A stretch of 47,710 nucleotides of DNA from CAZRZN01 sp964604565 (GCA_964604565.1 CAZRZN010000006.1:1-47710), one strand, 5' to 3'; positions 23,262 through 32,660 are shown, counted from the first letter of the stretch. Notes: generated from the letters alone by a model not told the origin. Numbers and translations are program-made.

Positions 23262-24515
23262 ATGCATATTGCCGTTGTTGGCACAGGGATAATCGGCGCC
23301 GCAACCGCGGCGTGGTTGCAGCGGGACGGACATCGCGTGACGTTTGTCGACCCCAAGGAGGCCGGTGAGGCATGTTCCTTCGGAAATGCCGGGTCGCTGT
23401 CGCCCAGCGCCGTCTTGCCCGTGGGAATGCCCGGCATGTGGAAGCGGGTGCCGCGCTGGCTGCTGGACCCGGACGGACCGCTGGTGATCCGGACCCACTA
23501 CCTGCCCGTTGTCCTGCCTTGGCTGATGCGTTTTCTGCGCCATTCCTCCGAACGGGAAGTGACCCGCATCGCCACCGCCATGCGCGGACTGCTTGCACCT
23601 GTCTTCGATGCTTACACGCCGCTGGTGCAGCGCGCGGGTGCCTCCGGCCTCGTCCGACAGGACGGCTGCCTGTATGTATATTCCTCGCGCGCATCGGCGG
23701 ACCGCTGGGCATGGGGGGCAGAGTTGCGCCGCAGTCTGGGGGTCGAAATGCAACCGCTGGAGGGTGAAGACCTGTTCGCCCTGGAACCGGATCTGCGTGG
23801 CAGTTTCAGCTTTGGCCAATTCGCGCCGGAGAACGGCTCTACCCCGGATCCATCCGCGCTGGTCAAGGCGATCCATGCCCAGGCGCTGCGCGACGGAGCA
23901 AAGCACATCCAAGCCCACGTTACAGGATTCCGGCGCCAAAACGGACAGGTGCGCGCCCTGCGGATCGAGGGGCAGCCGGATCTGGATGTTGACGGGGTGG
24001 TGATTGCCGCGGGCGCGTGGTCGGGCGTTCTTGCCCGGCAACTGGGCACGCGCGTCCCGTTGGAAACGCAGCGCGGCTATCATGTCACCGTTCAGGATCC
24101 GGGCATCAGCCTGAGCCGCAACGTCATGGCGGTGGAGCAGAACATCATGGTCAATCCGATGTCGATGGGCCTGCGTCTGGCCGGGACGGTCGAATTGGCG
24201 GGACTGGCGGCGCCGCCGAATTATGCGCGGGCAGAGGGGCTTCTGGCGCGCGGCAAGGAGCTTTTTCCGGCCTTGCAGACCGAACAGCGCACCGTCTGGA
24301 TGGGGCACCGGCCCTGCATGCCGGATTCCATGCCGGTGATCGGGCGCGCGCCGAAGGCCGAGAACGTCTGGTTCGGCTTTGGCCATGGCCATGTCGGCAT
24401 GTGCGGCGGCGCGACCACCGGCCGCGAGATCGCCAACCTGATCTCGGGACGTGCGCCCCAGATCGACCTTGATCCATTTCGCCCGGATCGTTTCTCGCGC
24501 AGGTCGGCGGCCTAG
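23262..24515 (+). CDS. FAD-dependent D-amino-acid oxidase/dehydrogenase (DadA-like)
   Basis: A 417-residue FAD enzyme of the DAO family that oxidises amino acids or secondary amines to imino acids. The N-terminal Rossmann motif is VVGTGIIGAATAAWLQRDGH (GxGxxG at 7-12), followed by CSFGNAGSLSPSAVLPVGMPGM, as in DadA. The C-terminal FAD contact is MGHRPCMPDSMPVIGRAP, with GFGHGHVGMCGGATTGREIA. The ATG at 23262 is chosen because AGGAG lies 10 bases before it and the Rossmann strand begins at once. The frame is open 10 codons further upstream. It leads an apparent operon with tctC, tctB and tctA, so its substrate may be what the TTT system imports. A D-amino acid produced by hydantoin opening is one possibility. 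Confidence 0.9.
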   Translation: MHIAVVGTGIIGAATAAWLQRDGHRVTFVDPKEAGEACSFGNAGSLSPSAVLPVGMPGMWKRVPRWLLDPDGPLVIRTHYLPVVLPWLMRFLRHSSEREVTRIATAMRGLLAPVFDAYTPLVQRAGASGLVRQDGCLYVYSSRASADRWAWGAELRRSLGVEMQPLEGEDLFALEPDLRGSFSFGQFAPENGSTPDPSALVKAIHAQALRDGAKHIQAHVTGFRRQNGQVRALRIEGQPDLDVDGVVIAAGAWSGVLARQLGTRVPLETQRGYHVTVQDPGISLSRNVMAVEQNIMVNPMSMGLRLAGTVELAGLAAPPNYARAEGLLARGKELFPALQTEQRTVWMGHRPCMPDSMPVIGRAPKAENVWFGFGHGHVGMCGGATTGREIANLISGRAPQIDLDPFRPDRFSRRSAA

Positions 24516-24600
24516 GCTCATGCCACATGCCGCGTGGGAAACAAGCCCGCAAGACCGAACAGACGGAAACCACGGCCAACAGGGGAAAAAGGAGAAGAAC

Positions 24601-25581
24601 ATGAAAAACTTGCTGACACGGCGGATGTTCGCGGCGGCGCTGTCGCTGGGACTCGCCGGAACTGCCGCACTGGCGCAGACCGATGGCTACCCGACCAAAC
24701 CGATCACGCTGGTGGTGCCGTTCCCACCCGGCGGCTCCACCGACCTTCTTGCGCGCAAGATCGGCGAGACGATTTCCGGGCCGCTCGGCCAGCCAGTGGT
24801 GGTGGAAAACCGTGGCGGCGCCGGCGGCACGGTCGGGGCGAATTACGTCGCGCGATCCGACGCCGACGGCTATTCCCTGCTGATGGGCGTCACCGGATCC
24901 AACGCGATCAGCGCCGCGCTGCGCGACGATCTGCCCTACAGCCCGACAGAGGATTTCGACCCGGTCAGCATCGTGATCAGTTCGCCGCTGGTTCTGGTCG
25001 TCAATGCCGACAGCGATTTCCAGACCGCGTCGGATGTCGTCGCCTACGCCAAGGAGAATCCCGGCCGCTTTACGCACGGAACGCCCGGTGTCGGCACCTC
25101 AATGCACATGACCGGCGAGCTTTTCGCCCTCGAATCCGGCAGTGAACTGCTGCATGTGCCCTATTCGGGCAGCGCCGCCGCGGTTCAGGACCTCCTCGGC
25201 GGGCAGATCGATGCGATGTTCGGCGATATCCTCGTCACGTCGGAATACGTCAAGGCCGGGCGCCTGCGGCCTCTGGCCGTGACCGGCACGCAGGAACATT
25301 TCCTGTTGGAAGGCGTGCCCACGGTCGCCGACAGCGGGCTTGACGGTTTCGCCGCCTTCTCCTGGCAGGGCGTCTTTGCCCCGGCAGGCACGCCGCCGGA
25401 CGTGCTGGACACCCTCTATGCGGCGATCTCCGACGCGCTGCAAAGCGAGGACATCAAGGCGCTCTTCGCGGAACGCGGATTTCTGGTCGAGGGGATGCCG
25501 CCCGCCGAGTCCAAGGCGTTCATCGCCGCCGAAGTCGAAAAATGGACCCGCGTGGTAGAAGCCGCCGGTCTGAAGCAATAG
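24601..25581 (+). CDS. tctC: TTT-family tricarboxylate-type solute-binding protein (TctC/Bug type)
   Basis: A 326-residue periplasmic receptor of the tripartite tricarboxylate transporter (Bug) family. A signal peptide with an RR pair (LLTRRMFAAALSLGLAGTAALAQ) is followed by the hallmark YPTKPITLVVPFPPGGSTDLLARKI and VVENRGGAGGTVGANYVARS, then GTPGVGTSMHMTGELF and the dicarboxylate-loop region LPYSPTEDFDPVSI. The ATG at 24601 has AAGGAGAAG just upstream. The frame is open back to 24451 inside the oxidase gene but has no meaning there. The usual ligands of Bug proteins are carboxylates and some amino acids. The ligand here is unknown. Confidence 0.93.
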   Translation: MKNLLTRRMFAAALSLGLAGTAALAQTDGYPTKPITLVVPFPPGGSTDLLARKIGETISGPLGQPVVVENRGGAGGTVGANYVARSDADGYSLLMGVTGSNAISAALRDDLPYSPTEDFDPVSIVISSPLVLVVNADSDFQTASDVVAYAKENPGRFTHGTPGVGTSMHMTGELFALESGSELLHVPYSGSAAAVQDLLGGQIDAMFGDILVTSEYVKAGRLRPLAVTGTQEHFLLEGVPTVADSGLDGFAAFSWQGVFAPAGTPPDVLDTLYAAISDALQSEDIKALFAERGFLVEGMPPAESKAFIAAEVEKWTRVVEAAGLKQ

Positions 25582-25588
25582 CATGACG

Positions 25589-25620
25589 CCATCGGGGCCG
25601 GATGCACCCGGCCCCGATGG
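25589..25620 (+). promoter_or_regulatory. Intercistronic hairpin between tctC and tctB
   Basis: CCATCGGGGCCGG (25589-25601) pairs perfectly with CCGGCCCCGATGG (25608-25620): a 13-bp GC-rich stem and a 6-base loop, 8 bases after the tctC stop and with no T-run. Such hairpins often protect the 3' end of the binding-protein message so that receptor is made in excess over the membrane subunits. It also argues that tctB starts after it. Confidence 0.75.
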
Positions 25621-25639
25621 ACCCAATGTCGGAGAGACC

Positions 25640-26113
25640 ATGCCCCTCGCGCCTCTTTCGCGCCATGTCCCCGCCGGGGTCATCGTTCTCCTGGGCGGCG
25701 CCATCGCGGCAATTGCCGCAACTTATCCGCTGGGGTCATTGCTGCGGCCCGGTCCGGGCTTCTTTCCGCTGGTGATCGGACTCTTGCTGGCGGCGCTTGG
25801 TCTGGCACTGATGATAGAGACGTGGCGCGGCGATCCGGACATGACCGAAGCCGATGACGACAGCGGTGCCGAGGCCGGCTTTGCCTGGCGCCCCCTGATC
25901 TGGACCTGTGCGGGGATCCTTGCCTTTTCGCAACTGCTGGAACGCGCCGGCCTGATCCCCGCAACTTTCGCGCTGATCCTGCTGGCCGCACTGGGAGAGG
26001 CGCAGCGCCGCTGGGGGCCGGTGCTGGCTGTTTGCATGTTCATGGCAGGTTTCGGCACCGCGCTTTTTGTGTGGGGTCTTGGCGTGCCCGTCGAAGCGAT
26101 CGGACCTTCGTGA
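25640..26113 (+). CDS. tctB: TTT-family small membrane subunit (TctB type)
   Basis: A 157-residue membrane protein with four hydrophobic segments. The sequence YPLGSLLRPGPGFFPLVIGLLLAALGLALMIET is the typical TctB core, and a charged loop (DPDMTEADDDSGAEA) separates the two helix pairs. The ATG at 25640 is preferred because GGAGAGA lies directly before it and the length is typical. An ATG at 25583 lacks such a site, and its coding region would cross the 13-bp hairpin. Its TGA overlaps the tctA ATG by one base. Confidence 0.88.
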   Translation: MPLAPLSRHVPAGVIVLLGGAIAAIAATYPLGSLLRPGPGFFPLVIGLLLAALGLALMIETWRGDPDMTEADDDSGAEAGFAWRPLIWTCAGILAFSQLLERAGLIPATFALILLAALGEAQRRWGPVLAVCMFMAGFGTALFVWGLGVPVEAIGPS

Positions 26114-27621
26114 TGCTCGACTTTCTGGGCAACCTGCGCCTCGGCCTCGAAACCGCGCTCAGCGGGGAGGCCCTGCTGTTCTGTCTTCTGGGCGTCACGG
26201 TGGGCACGGTCGTCGGGGTGCTGCCGGGGCTGGGGGCGCTGGCAGCGATTTCTCTGGCCCTGCCCCTGACATACTATATCGAACCGACGCTTGCACTGAT
26301 CATGCTCGCGGGGATCTTCTACGGCGCGCAATACGGCGGGTCCACCGCCTCGATCCTGCTGAACCTGCCGGGCACCGCGACAGCCGCCGTCACCTGCCTG
26401 GACGGCTACCCACTGGCGCAGCAGGGCAAGGCGCTGCTGGCGCTGTTCGTGACCGCCGTCAATTCCTTTGTCGGATCGTCGATCGCGATCATCCTGCTGA
26501 TGGGGTTTGCGCCGCTGATCGCGGAATTCGCCTTACGGTTCGGGTCTGCCGATTATTTCTCGGTGATACTGCTGGGCCTTGTGGCGGCCTCGACCCTCAC
26601 GCTTGGGTCACCGATCAAGGCGCTGGCGATGGTGGTGCTGGGGCTGGCGCTGGGTCAGGTGGGAACGGATCTCAACACCGGACAGTTCCGCTATACCTTC
26701 GGGATCTGGGAACTGGCGGACGGCATCAGCCTCGTGGCGCTGGCCATGGGCCTGTTCGGCGTGGCCGAGATCATCGCCAACATCGGCAAACCACAGCCCG
26801 CCGCGCGGCAGATCGGCCGCATCCGGTTTCGTGACATGCTGCCGGACCGCAGCCAGTGGCGGCAGATCTGGCGGCCGACACTGCGCGGTTCGGTGATCGG
26901 CTCCTTCGTGGGGGCGTTGCCGGGCACCGGTCCGGGCATTGCCTCGCTGATGGCCTATGCGGCCGAAAAGCGCCTGTCCAAGACCCCCGAACGCTTTGGT
27001 CGCGGCGCGCTGGAGGGGCTGTCCGCCCCCGAGGCCGCAAACAACGCCAGCGTGCAGGCCGCGTTCATCCCGACACTCAGCCTGGGCATTCCGGGCGATG
27101 CTGTGGTGGCGGTGCTGCTGGGCGCGATGATCCTGCACGGGATCACGCCGGGGCCGAACCTGATCAACGATCAACCGGAGATGTTCTGGGGCCTGATCAT
27201 GAGCTTCTGGGTCGGCAACATCATGCTGCTGTTCCTGAACATCCCGCTGATCGGCCTTTGGGTGCGGCTGCTGTCGATTCCTTATCACCTGCTCTATCCG
27301 GGCATCCTGATCTTTATCTGCATCGGGGTCTATTCGGCGGACAACAACGTGTTCGACATCTACGTGGTGCTCGGCTTTGGCATCATGGGCTACCTTATGC
27401 GGCGGTTCGGATTTCCAGCCACGCCGGTCTTGCTCGGTTTTGTTCTGGGTCCGCTGCTGGAGGAACATTTCCGCCGCGCCATGCTGCTGTCGCACGGGGA
27501 TCTGACCGTGTTCCTGCAACGGCCGATCAGCGCGGTCTTCCTGTGCCTCAGCCTGATCATGCTGCTGTCGGTTTTCCTACCGGGCTTGCGGCGGCGATTC
27601 GGCAAATCCGCCCGATCCTGA
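26113..27621 (+). CDS. tctA: TTT-family large membrane subunit (TctA type)
   Basis: A 502-residue membrane protein with about twelve hydrophobic segments, the ion-coupled large subunit of the TTT importer. The hallmark VGVLPGLGALAAISLALPLTYYIEP lies near the N-terminus, followed by GIFYGAQYGGSTASILLNLPGTATAAVTCLDGYPLAQQGKA. The second-half repeat is FVGALPGTGPGIASLMAYAAEKRLSKTPERFGRGALEGLSAPEAANNA. The ATG at 26113 overlaps the tctB stop (TGATG). The gene ends 107 bases from the converging hyuB copy 2. CCCGCTAC (27625-27632) and GTAGCGGG (27700-27707) in that gap could form a long-range stem as a shared terminator. Confidence 0.94.
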   Translation: MLDFLGNLRLGLETALSGEALLFCLLGVTVGTVVGVLPGLGALAAISLALPLTYYIEPTLALIMLAGIFYGAQYGGSTASILLNLPGTATAAVTCLDGYPLAQQGKALLALFVTAVNSFVGSSIAIILLMGFAPLIAEFALRFGSADYFSVILLGLVAASTLTLGSPIKALAMVVLGLALGQVGTDLNTGQFRYTFGIWELADGISLVALAMGLFGVAEIIANIGKPQPAARQIGRIRFRDMLPDRSQWRQIWRPTLRGSVIGSFVGALPGTGPGIASLMAYAAEKRLSKTPERFGRGALEGLSAPEAANNASVQAAFIPTLSLGIPGDAVVAVLLGAMILHGITPGPNLINDQPEMFWGLIMSFWVGNIMLLFLNIPLIGLWVRLLSIPYHLLYPGILIFICIGVYSADNNVFDIYVVLGFGIMGYLMRRFGFPATPVLLGFVLGPLLEEHFRRAMLLSHGDLTVFLQRPISAVFLCLSLIMLLSVFLPGLRRRFGKSARS

Positions 27622-27728
27622 GATCCCGCTACAGTCCGTCGGGGAACCGCGGGCACCGCGCCTTGCCGAAATTGCGGGACAGCAAAACCTGTCAGGGCGG
27701 TAGCGGGTAAGATTACGGATGGCGCGGG

Positions 27729-29297
27729 TTATTCCGCCCCTTGGGACAGACCGTATCCCGCGCCGCCGCAACTTTCGATCACAAGCCGGTCACCGGCGTT
27801 CAAGGTGACAGCGGACCGGGCGCCAAGCCGTTCGAGACGGCCATCGGCGCGCTGCACCATCGCAGCCGCAGGCTGTGGCGCGCCACCGCCATGCAGGCCT
27901 TGCGGCACAAGCTGAAACCGCTCGCCCCGGATGGAGACGGCGATGCCGTCGGCCAGTGCCTCGTAAAGACGCGTCACACCGTCCCCACCGCGATACCGAC
28001 CGTCGCCCCCCGACCCCGCGCGCCTGTGCGCGGCCAGCAAGCGGATCGGCGCGACCGCCTCCAGCGCTTCGGCAGGCATGTTCATCGCATTGCCCACATC
28101 GGTCGAAATGGCGGCCGCCCCATCCGCATCGGGCCCTCCGCCCGAACCGCCCGCCACGATCTCCGTCGACAGGAAAGGGCTGCCATCCGCGTGCCGCCCC
28201 GAAAAGGCAATGACGTAGGACATGCCCGAATTCGGGGCCGGCATCCTGTCCGGATCGGCCTGCCCCACCGCCTGCAAAACGGCAGAAGTGATGCAACGGA
28301 CCATGTTCGTACGGGCATTGACGGCGGCGGGTGGCGCGGCATTGACGATGCTCGCCTCTGGCAGTGTCAGGCGAATACGCCGCAACAGCCCACCGTTGCG
28401 AAGGATCCCGGGGCCGGCCAAAGCCACCAGCGCGTAAAACACCGCCGACAAGGGCCCCGAACGAACGCAATTGACCGGGGCCGCCACCTGCGGCGAGGAT
28501 CCGGTGAAATCCGCGTCCAGCCGTCCAGCCGTCAACCGGATCTGCACGCGGACCTCGCAGGCGCCCAGCCCCGGCACGGGATCCAGCGCATCGGCGCCGG
28601 TGAACGGTCCTGGCGGAAGGGCGCGCAACCTTGCGTCGATATCGGCCTCTGTCCGATCCAGACAAGCGGCCACGGCCGCTGAGAACCCGGCCTGCCCCAA
28701 TTCCCCGCAGATCGCCTGCACCCCCGCAGCCGCCGGCTGGCCCGCGGCAATCTGCGCGGCAAGGTCGCCCAGAACGATATCCGGCGTGCGCGAGGCGCAG
28801 CGGATCAGGCGGGCGATCTCTGGCAGCAAACGTCCTTCGCGTCCTGCCCGCATCGGCGGCAAACGCAGTCCTTCGTGGTGGATTTCAGTCGCGTCGGGTG
28901 GAACCGAACCGGGCCGTGTGCCGCCCACATCCTGATGGTGCAGCAGGCTTGCCGACAGCGCCACGACCTTCCCGTCGGCGAGGATCGGCTGGACGATGGC
29001 AATGTCCGGCAAATGCGTCCCGCCGCTGAAAGGGTCGTTGCACAGGAACAGATCCCCCTCTCCCATCGTGTCGACCGGATAGGCCCCGAGGATCGCGCGC
29101 ACCACCCCGGGCAATGCGCCCAGCAGCAGCGGGATCGCCTCGGACAGCGCAATCACCTCGCCCTCCGGCGTGAACAGCCCGCAAGAGGCATCCGCCCCCT
29201 CTCGCACCACAGGCGAAACGGCTGTGCGAAAGATGCGATCCTGCATGGTCTGGGCCAATCCGTCGAGCCGCATCTGGAGAAGACGAAGATCCGGCAT
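27729..29297 (-). CDS. Hydantoinase B / oxoprolinase family protein (copy 2)
   Basis: A 522-residue HyuB-family subunit, clearly different from copy 1 (551 residues). Visible marks are LQMRLDGLAQTMQDRIFRTAVSPVVREGADASCGLFTPEG at the N-terminus, FLCNDPFSGGTHLPDIAIVQPI, HHQDVGGTRPGS, and YRGGDGVTRLYEALADG and ESCGGAGYG at the end. The family usually has GGGG(Y/F)G at this last motif. Here it is GGAGYG. The ATG overlaps the stop of hyuA copy 2 (TGATG). It is the last gene of the minus-strand operon Rieske-GS-hyuA2-hyuB2, and converges on tctA. Confidence 0.9.
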   Translation of the reverse strand: MPDLRLLQMRLDGLAQTMQDRIFRTAVSPVVREGADASCGLFTPEGEVIALSEAIPLLLGALPGVVRAILGAYPVDTMGEGDLFLCNDPFSGGTHLPDIAIVQPILADGKVVALSASLLHHQDVGGTRPGSVPPDATEIHHEGLRLPPMRAGREGRLLPEIARLIRCASRTPDIVLGDLAAQIAAGQPAAAGVQAICGELGQAGFSAAVAACLDRTEADIDARLRALPPGPFTGADALDPVPGLGACEVRVQIRLTAGRLDADFTGSSPQVAAPVNCVRSGPLSAVFYALVALAGPGILRNGGLLRRIRLTLPEASIVNAAPPAAVNARTNMVRCITSAVLQAVGQADPDRMPAPNSGMSYVIAFSGRHADGSPFLSTEIVAGGSGGGPDADGAAAISTDVGNAMNMPAEALEAVAPIRLLAAHRRAGSGGDGRYRGGDGVTRLYEALADGIAVSIRGERFQLVPQGLHGGGAPQPAAAMVQRADGRLERLGARSAVTLNAGDRLVIESCGGAGYGLSQGAE

Positions 29298-31138
29298 CAG
29301 GCGCTCCCTTCGGGCCGCATGTCCCATCCCTGCGGGTGCGCTGTCAGGCGCCAGCCGGGCCCGGTCCAAATGGTGCCCGCATCCGTGGTAACGCGCGCGC
29401 CGAACCTTCCGGCCGCGCTTTGGTCTCCCGCCGGCACCGTCGCCACAGGGACGGATCCCGGCCGCGCCTCACAGATCAGGGAAAGGCGGAAAAGATGACC
29501 GACGCCGGGAGGCGAAAGACCGTATTGCGTATCATAGGCCTCGGCAAAGAGGGCGGCGAGGTCTGCGCCGTCCACCGGAAACGCGTCCAGAGAAACGCGT
29601 ATCGGATGCATCTGCGGACGCGCGGCCAGCCAAGCCAGAACCTGCGGAGGACCGGGCTGCACAGCCCCGGCCGCCGCGACCTGTCGCGACAGGTCCGCAT
29701 GCAGTTTCGCGCGCAGATCAGCCATGCGGCCTTGCGTCAGGTCGGGAAGGGCGATGTCCGGCCTCACGGTCGCATCGAAGCGCATCGGAAGTTGCGCCAG
29801 TCCAAGCGCCCCGGCCACCGCCGGGAAAGACGGGATGCGAATGCGCGGCATGTTCAGGGCGCGGGCGATCCCCGACGCCAGCACGGGCCCCAACCCACCC
29901 ATGGCCACCAGATCCGCCCGAGACGGATCGACGTTGCGGCGCGCCGCAAAGCGCATGATCTGGGCGGCGACCTCATCCTCTGCCGCCTTCACGATCGAGA
30001 GGGCAGCGGTCTCTGGCGTGCTGCCCGCGGAGCGGGCAAAGGCCGCGATCCGGTCCGCGGCATCCGTCGGCCCGCCGATCCTTTCCAGCGCGATCAGCGC
30101 ATCCTGAAGGGTCGGCGCATCCGGCGCGGCAACGCCAAAGCAGGGACCCTCCGGGGTCAACCGCACTCTGCGACATCCGCCCATCGCAACGCTCTGGATA
30201 TCCACCATCGCCTGGCGCAGCGGCACACCGGCCCAGACGGCCCCGTCCAGCACATCGACATTGCCGCCCCGCACCAGTGTCAGATCTGTGCTGACGGAGC
30301 CGATGTCGACGCCCAGCGCCACGCCGTCGGACGCAAGGCGCGCCGCCGCCGCCCCGGCCGCCGCCGGGCCCGCGCCAAGGATGGCAGCAGGATGCCCGAA
30401 GGCCACGCCATGCGACACGACGCCGGCGCGCCCGTCGCCGAACAGAAAACGCCCCGAGAACCCGTTTTTGGTGAGCCAATCCATGAGCCGCGTCAGCTCC
30501 GGCAGTGCCGTGCGGCGCAACCAGCTGTCCAACAGGGTAGAGACCGTCCTCTCATATTCCCGGGGTGCCGGATCGACCAGGTGTGACAGGCTGACAGGAA
30601 CGCCGGGCCAGACTTCGGAAATCACCTTGGCCGCGTGGCATTCGTGATCGGGCGTCACATGGGAGAACAGGAAACAGATCGCGATGGCCTCGATCCCCTT
30701 GTCCCGCAAGGCGAGGGCCGCGTTCCGGACCGCCGTCTCATCCAGCGGCACCACCTCCTGCCCGCCCGCCGCGATGCGCCCCCCGATCTCATGGCAGGCG
30801 TCTTCGGCCAGCAGAAAACCGGGGGCGCCGGACCGGGCAACCGGATCGTAGAGGTCAAGGCGGTTCTGGCGCGCCAGTTGCAGGGTATCCCCGAATCCTG
30901 CCGTGGTCAGAAGCCCCACCCGGGCCGGGGTCCGAGACAGCAGCGCGTTCAACGGAGCGGTGCTGGCGATGCGGATCTCCTGAAGGTCTGCGGGCGTGCA
31001 ACCCAGCTGACGCAGGCCATCGCCAAGGGCCTCCGCAGGACTCTGGATCAGCGGCGCCTTATGCACCTGCAAGGCATCATTCCCGATGAGGACCAGATCG
31101 ATAAATGCCGATCCGATATCGATGGCCAGACGGGTCAT
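29297..31138 (-). CDS. Divergent hydantoinase A / oxoprolinase family protein (copy 2)
   Basis: A 613-residue HyuA-family protein, shorter than copy 1 (689). Order and overall pattern are family-like (STAPLNALLSRTPARVGLLTTAGFGDTLQL, CFLFSHVTPDHE, LVAMGGLGPVLASGIARALNMPRIRIP). Both phosphate-binding loops are altered: the first is AIDIGSAFIDLV (usual IDIGGTFTDVV) and the second is GVDIGSVSTDLTL (usual DIGGT-type, about residue 276). The conserved Gly-Thr pairs are therefore lost, which may weaken ATP use. The ATG at 31136-31138 is chosen because the conserved region starts at once. A GTG 6 codons upstream is possible. It follows the GS-like gene by 64 bases and precedes hyuB2 with a one-base overlap. 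Confidence 0.87.
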   Translation of the reverse strand: MTRLAIDIGSAFIDLVLIGNDALQVHKAPLIQSPAEALGDGLRQLGCTPADLQEIRIASTAPLNALLSRTPARVGLLTTAGFGDTLQLARQNRLDLYDPVARSGAPGFLLAEDACHEIGGRIAAGGQEVVPLDETAVRNAALALRDKGIEAIAICFLFSHVTPDHECHAAKVISEVWPGVPVSLSHLVDPAPREYERTVSTLLDSWLRRTALPELTRLMDWLTKNGFSGRFLFGDGRAGVVSHGVAFGHPAAILGAGPAAAGAAAARLASDGVALGVDIGSVSTDLTLVRGGNVDVLDGAVWAGVPLRQAMVDIQSVAMGGCRRVRLTPEGPCFGVAAPDAPTLQDALIALERIGGPTDAADRIAAFARSAGSTPETAALSIVKAAEDEVAAQIMRFAARRNVDPSRADLVAMGGLGPVLASGIARALNMPRIRIPSFPAVAGALGLAQLPMRFDATVRPDIALPDLTQGRMADLRAKLHADLSRQVAAAGAVQPGPPQVLAWLAARPQMHPIRVSLDAFPVDGADLAALFAEAYDTQYGLSPPGVGHLFRLSLICEARPGSVPVATVPAGDQSAAGRFGARVTTDAGTIWTGPGWRLTAHPQGWDMRPEGSA

Positions 31139-31202
31139 GACCGGCACATCCGGCACCGCATCGTGCCGGAGATATGCAAGACCGGCTGGCGCATGGGCGC
31201 GT

Positions 31203-32660
31203 TCAATACAGACCGAAATATTCGGCCTGTTCCCACTCCGAAACGGCCTTGTGATACCGGAACCATTCCGCGCGCCGGATCCGGGCCAGATAGTCCACGA
31301 AGACGTCGCCCAAAGCCGCGCGGTAAAAGTCCGACCCCTCGAAAAGCTCGATCGCCGTCAGCAGGCTGTCGGGCAGCTGCGGCACATCCGCGTCATAGGG
31401 GGTTTCCACCGGGTCCGGCGCGCGCAATCCACGTTCAATCCCGTGGAGGCCGCAGAGAATCTGACTGGCGAAATAGTAATATGGGTTCGCCGTGGTCTCG
31501 GCCACGCGGTTCTCGATCCGGCTGGCCGGATCCCCCGGGTTCATCAGGCCACGCACCATGGCCCCCCGGTTGTCCCTGCCCCATTGGATCCGGTCCGGGG
31601 CCAGCTGATGCGGTTGATACCGCTTGTATCCGTTGATCGTGGGCGTGGTCAGCAAGCAGCTTTCGGCGGCATGCTCCAGCAGACCGGCAATCCATGCGCT
31701 GGCGGTATCGCTGATCTGGCCGGCGTCATCGGGGATCATCAGGTTGGCGCCGGAGGACAGATCACAGACGGATTGATGAAGATGCCATCCGCTGGCCGCC
31801 GCGTTTTCAAGGTTTGGCCGGCACATGAAGGTCGCATGCAGACCCTGTCGTGCGCAGACCTCCTTCACCATCGTGCGGAACATCATCATGTTGTCCGCGT
31901 GGCTCAACGGATCGGCCGGATCGAAGGTGAATTCGAACTGGCTTGGGCCCATCTCGACCTCCATGGACCGGATCGGCAGGCCCATCGCCTGACAGCTGCG
32001 GCGGAGATCGTCCATCACCGGTTCCAGTTCGGCGTAACGGGTTTCTGTCAGGAATTGGTAGCCCTGCGCAAGGTTGCGGGTCTGGATCGGCTGGCCCGGC
32101 ATGGTGGCCGCGGAATGATCGTGGCGTGGATCGACAATTTCGAAGACCTGAAATTCCACCTCCAGCCCAACCGTCAGCGCCATCCCGCGGTCGGCAAGCC
32201 GTGCAATCGCGGATTTCAGCACGTCGCGCGGAGCAAATGGTATCGCCGCGCCGGAGCGGAAGCGCGTATCGCAGAAGATCCAGGCGGAATGCGGCGACCA
32301 CGGCAACTTGCGGAACGTTGCCGGGTCCGGCACCATCAGGATGTCGCTTGCGCCGCTCATGCCGCCCTCGATGCCGGGATCGGCGGACCAGACGGGAAAT
32401 ACCGTGCGATGCGACGTATCCTTCAGGAAAAGGGTCGAGGGCGCGGCCATCCCGGCGGTGAAGATGGACGGCAAGGCACTCGCGACGATGGTCTTTCCGC
32501 GCAGGATGCCGTGCTGATCGGCAAAAAGGACGCGGACCGTCTCCGTGTCGCTGGATGCGATCTGCGCCAGCAGCGCGGCGCCAGCGTCGATGGCGGCCTC
32601 ACTCAACAGCCCGGCCTGCGCAAGCGCCCCGGCCGCAATTCCGGGTCTGTGATCCGTCAT
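31203..32660 (-). CDS. Glutamine-synthetase-like gamma-glutamyl-amine ligase
   Basis: A 485-residue member of the glutamine synthetase superfamily, not the housekeeping enzyme. An N-terminal beta-grasp domain (VRVLFADQHGILRGKTI) precedes the catalytic domain with GLEVEFQVFEI (metal-site glutamates), MEVEMGPSQFEFTFDP, GWHLHQSV (ATP/metal loop) and NRGAMVRGLMNPGDPASRIENRVAETTANPYYYFASQI. The GDPASRIENR form resembles ligases that join glutamate to amines, such as IpuC and the aniline/dichloroaniline enzymes. Gamma-glutamylation of an amine substrate is therefore inferred. GGAGG lies 8 bases before the ATG. The gene lies between the Rieske oxygenase and hyuA2 in one operon. Confidence 0.9.
   Translation of the reverse strand: MTDHRPGIAAGALAQAGLLSEAAIDAGAALLAQIASSDTETVRVLFADQHGILRGKTIVASALPSIFTAGMAAPSTLFLKDTSHRTVFPVWSADPGIEGGMSGASDILMVPDPATFRKLPWSPHSAWIFCDTRFRSGAAIPFAPRDVLKSAIARLADRGMALTVGLEVEFQVFEIVDPRHDHSAATMPGQPIQTRNLAQGYQFLTETRYAELEPVMDDLRRSCQAMGLPIRSMEVEMGPSQFEFTFDPADPLSHADNMMMFRTMVKEVCARQGLHATFMCRPNLENAAASGWHLHQSVCDLSSGANLMIPDDAGQISDTASAWIAGLLEHAAESCLLTTPTINGYKRYQPHQLAPDRIQWGRDNRGAMVRGLMNPGDPASRIENRVAETTANPYYYFASQILCGLHGIERGLRAPDPVETPYDADVPQLPDSLLTAIELFEGSDFYRAALGDVFVDYLARIRRAEWFRYHKAVSEWEQAEYFGLY

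Noticed and set aside
25583..25639. ATG at 25583 as the start of tctB
   Set aside because: It has no ribosome-binding site, would place a 13-bp hairpin inside the coding region, and would add a Pro/Gly-rich tail not typical of TctB.
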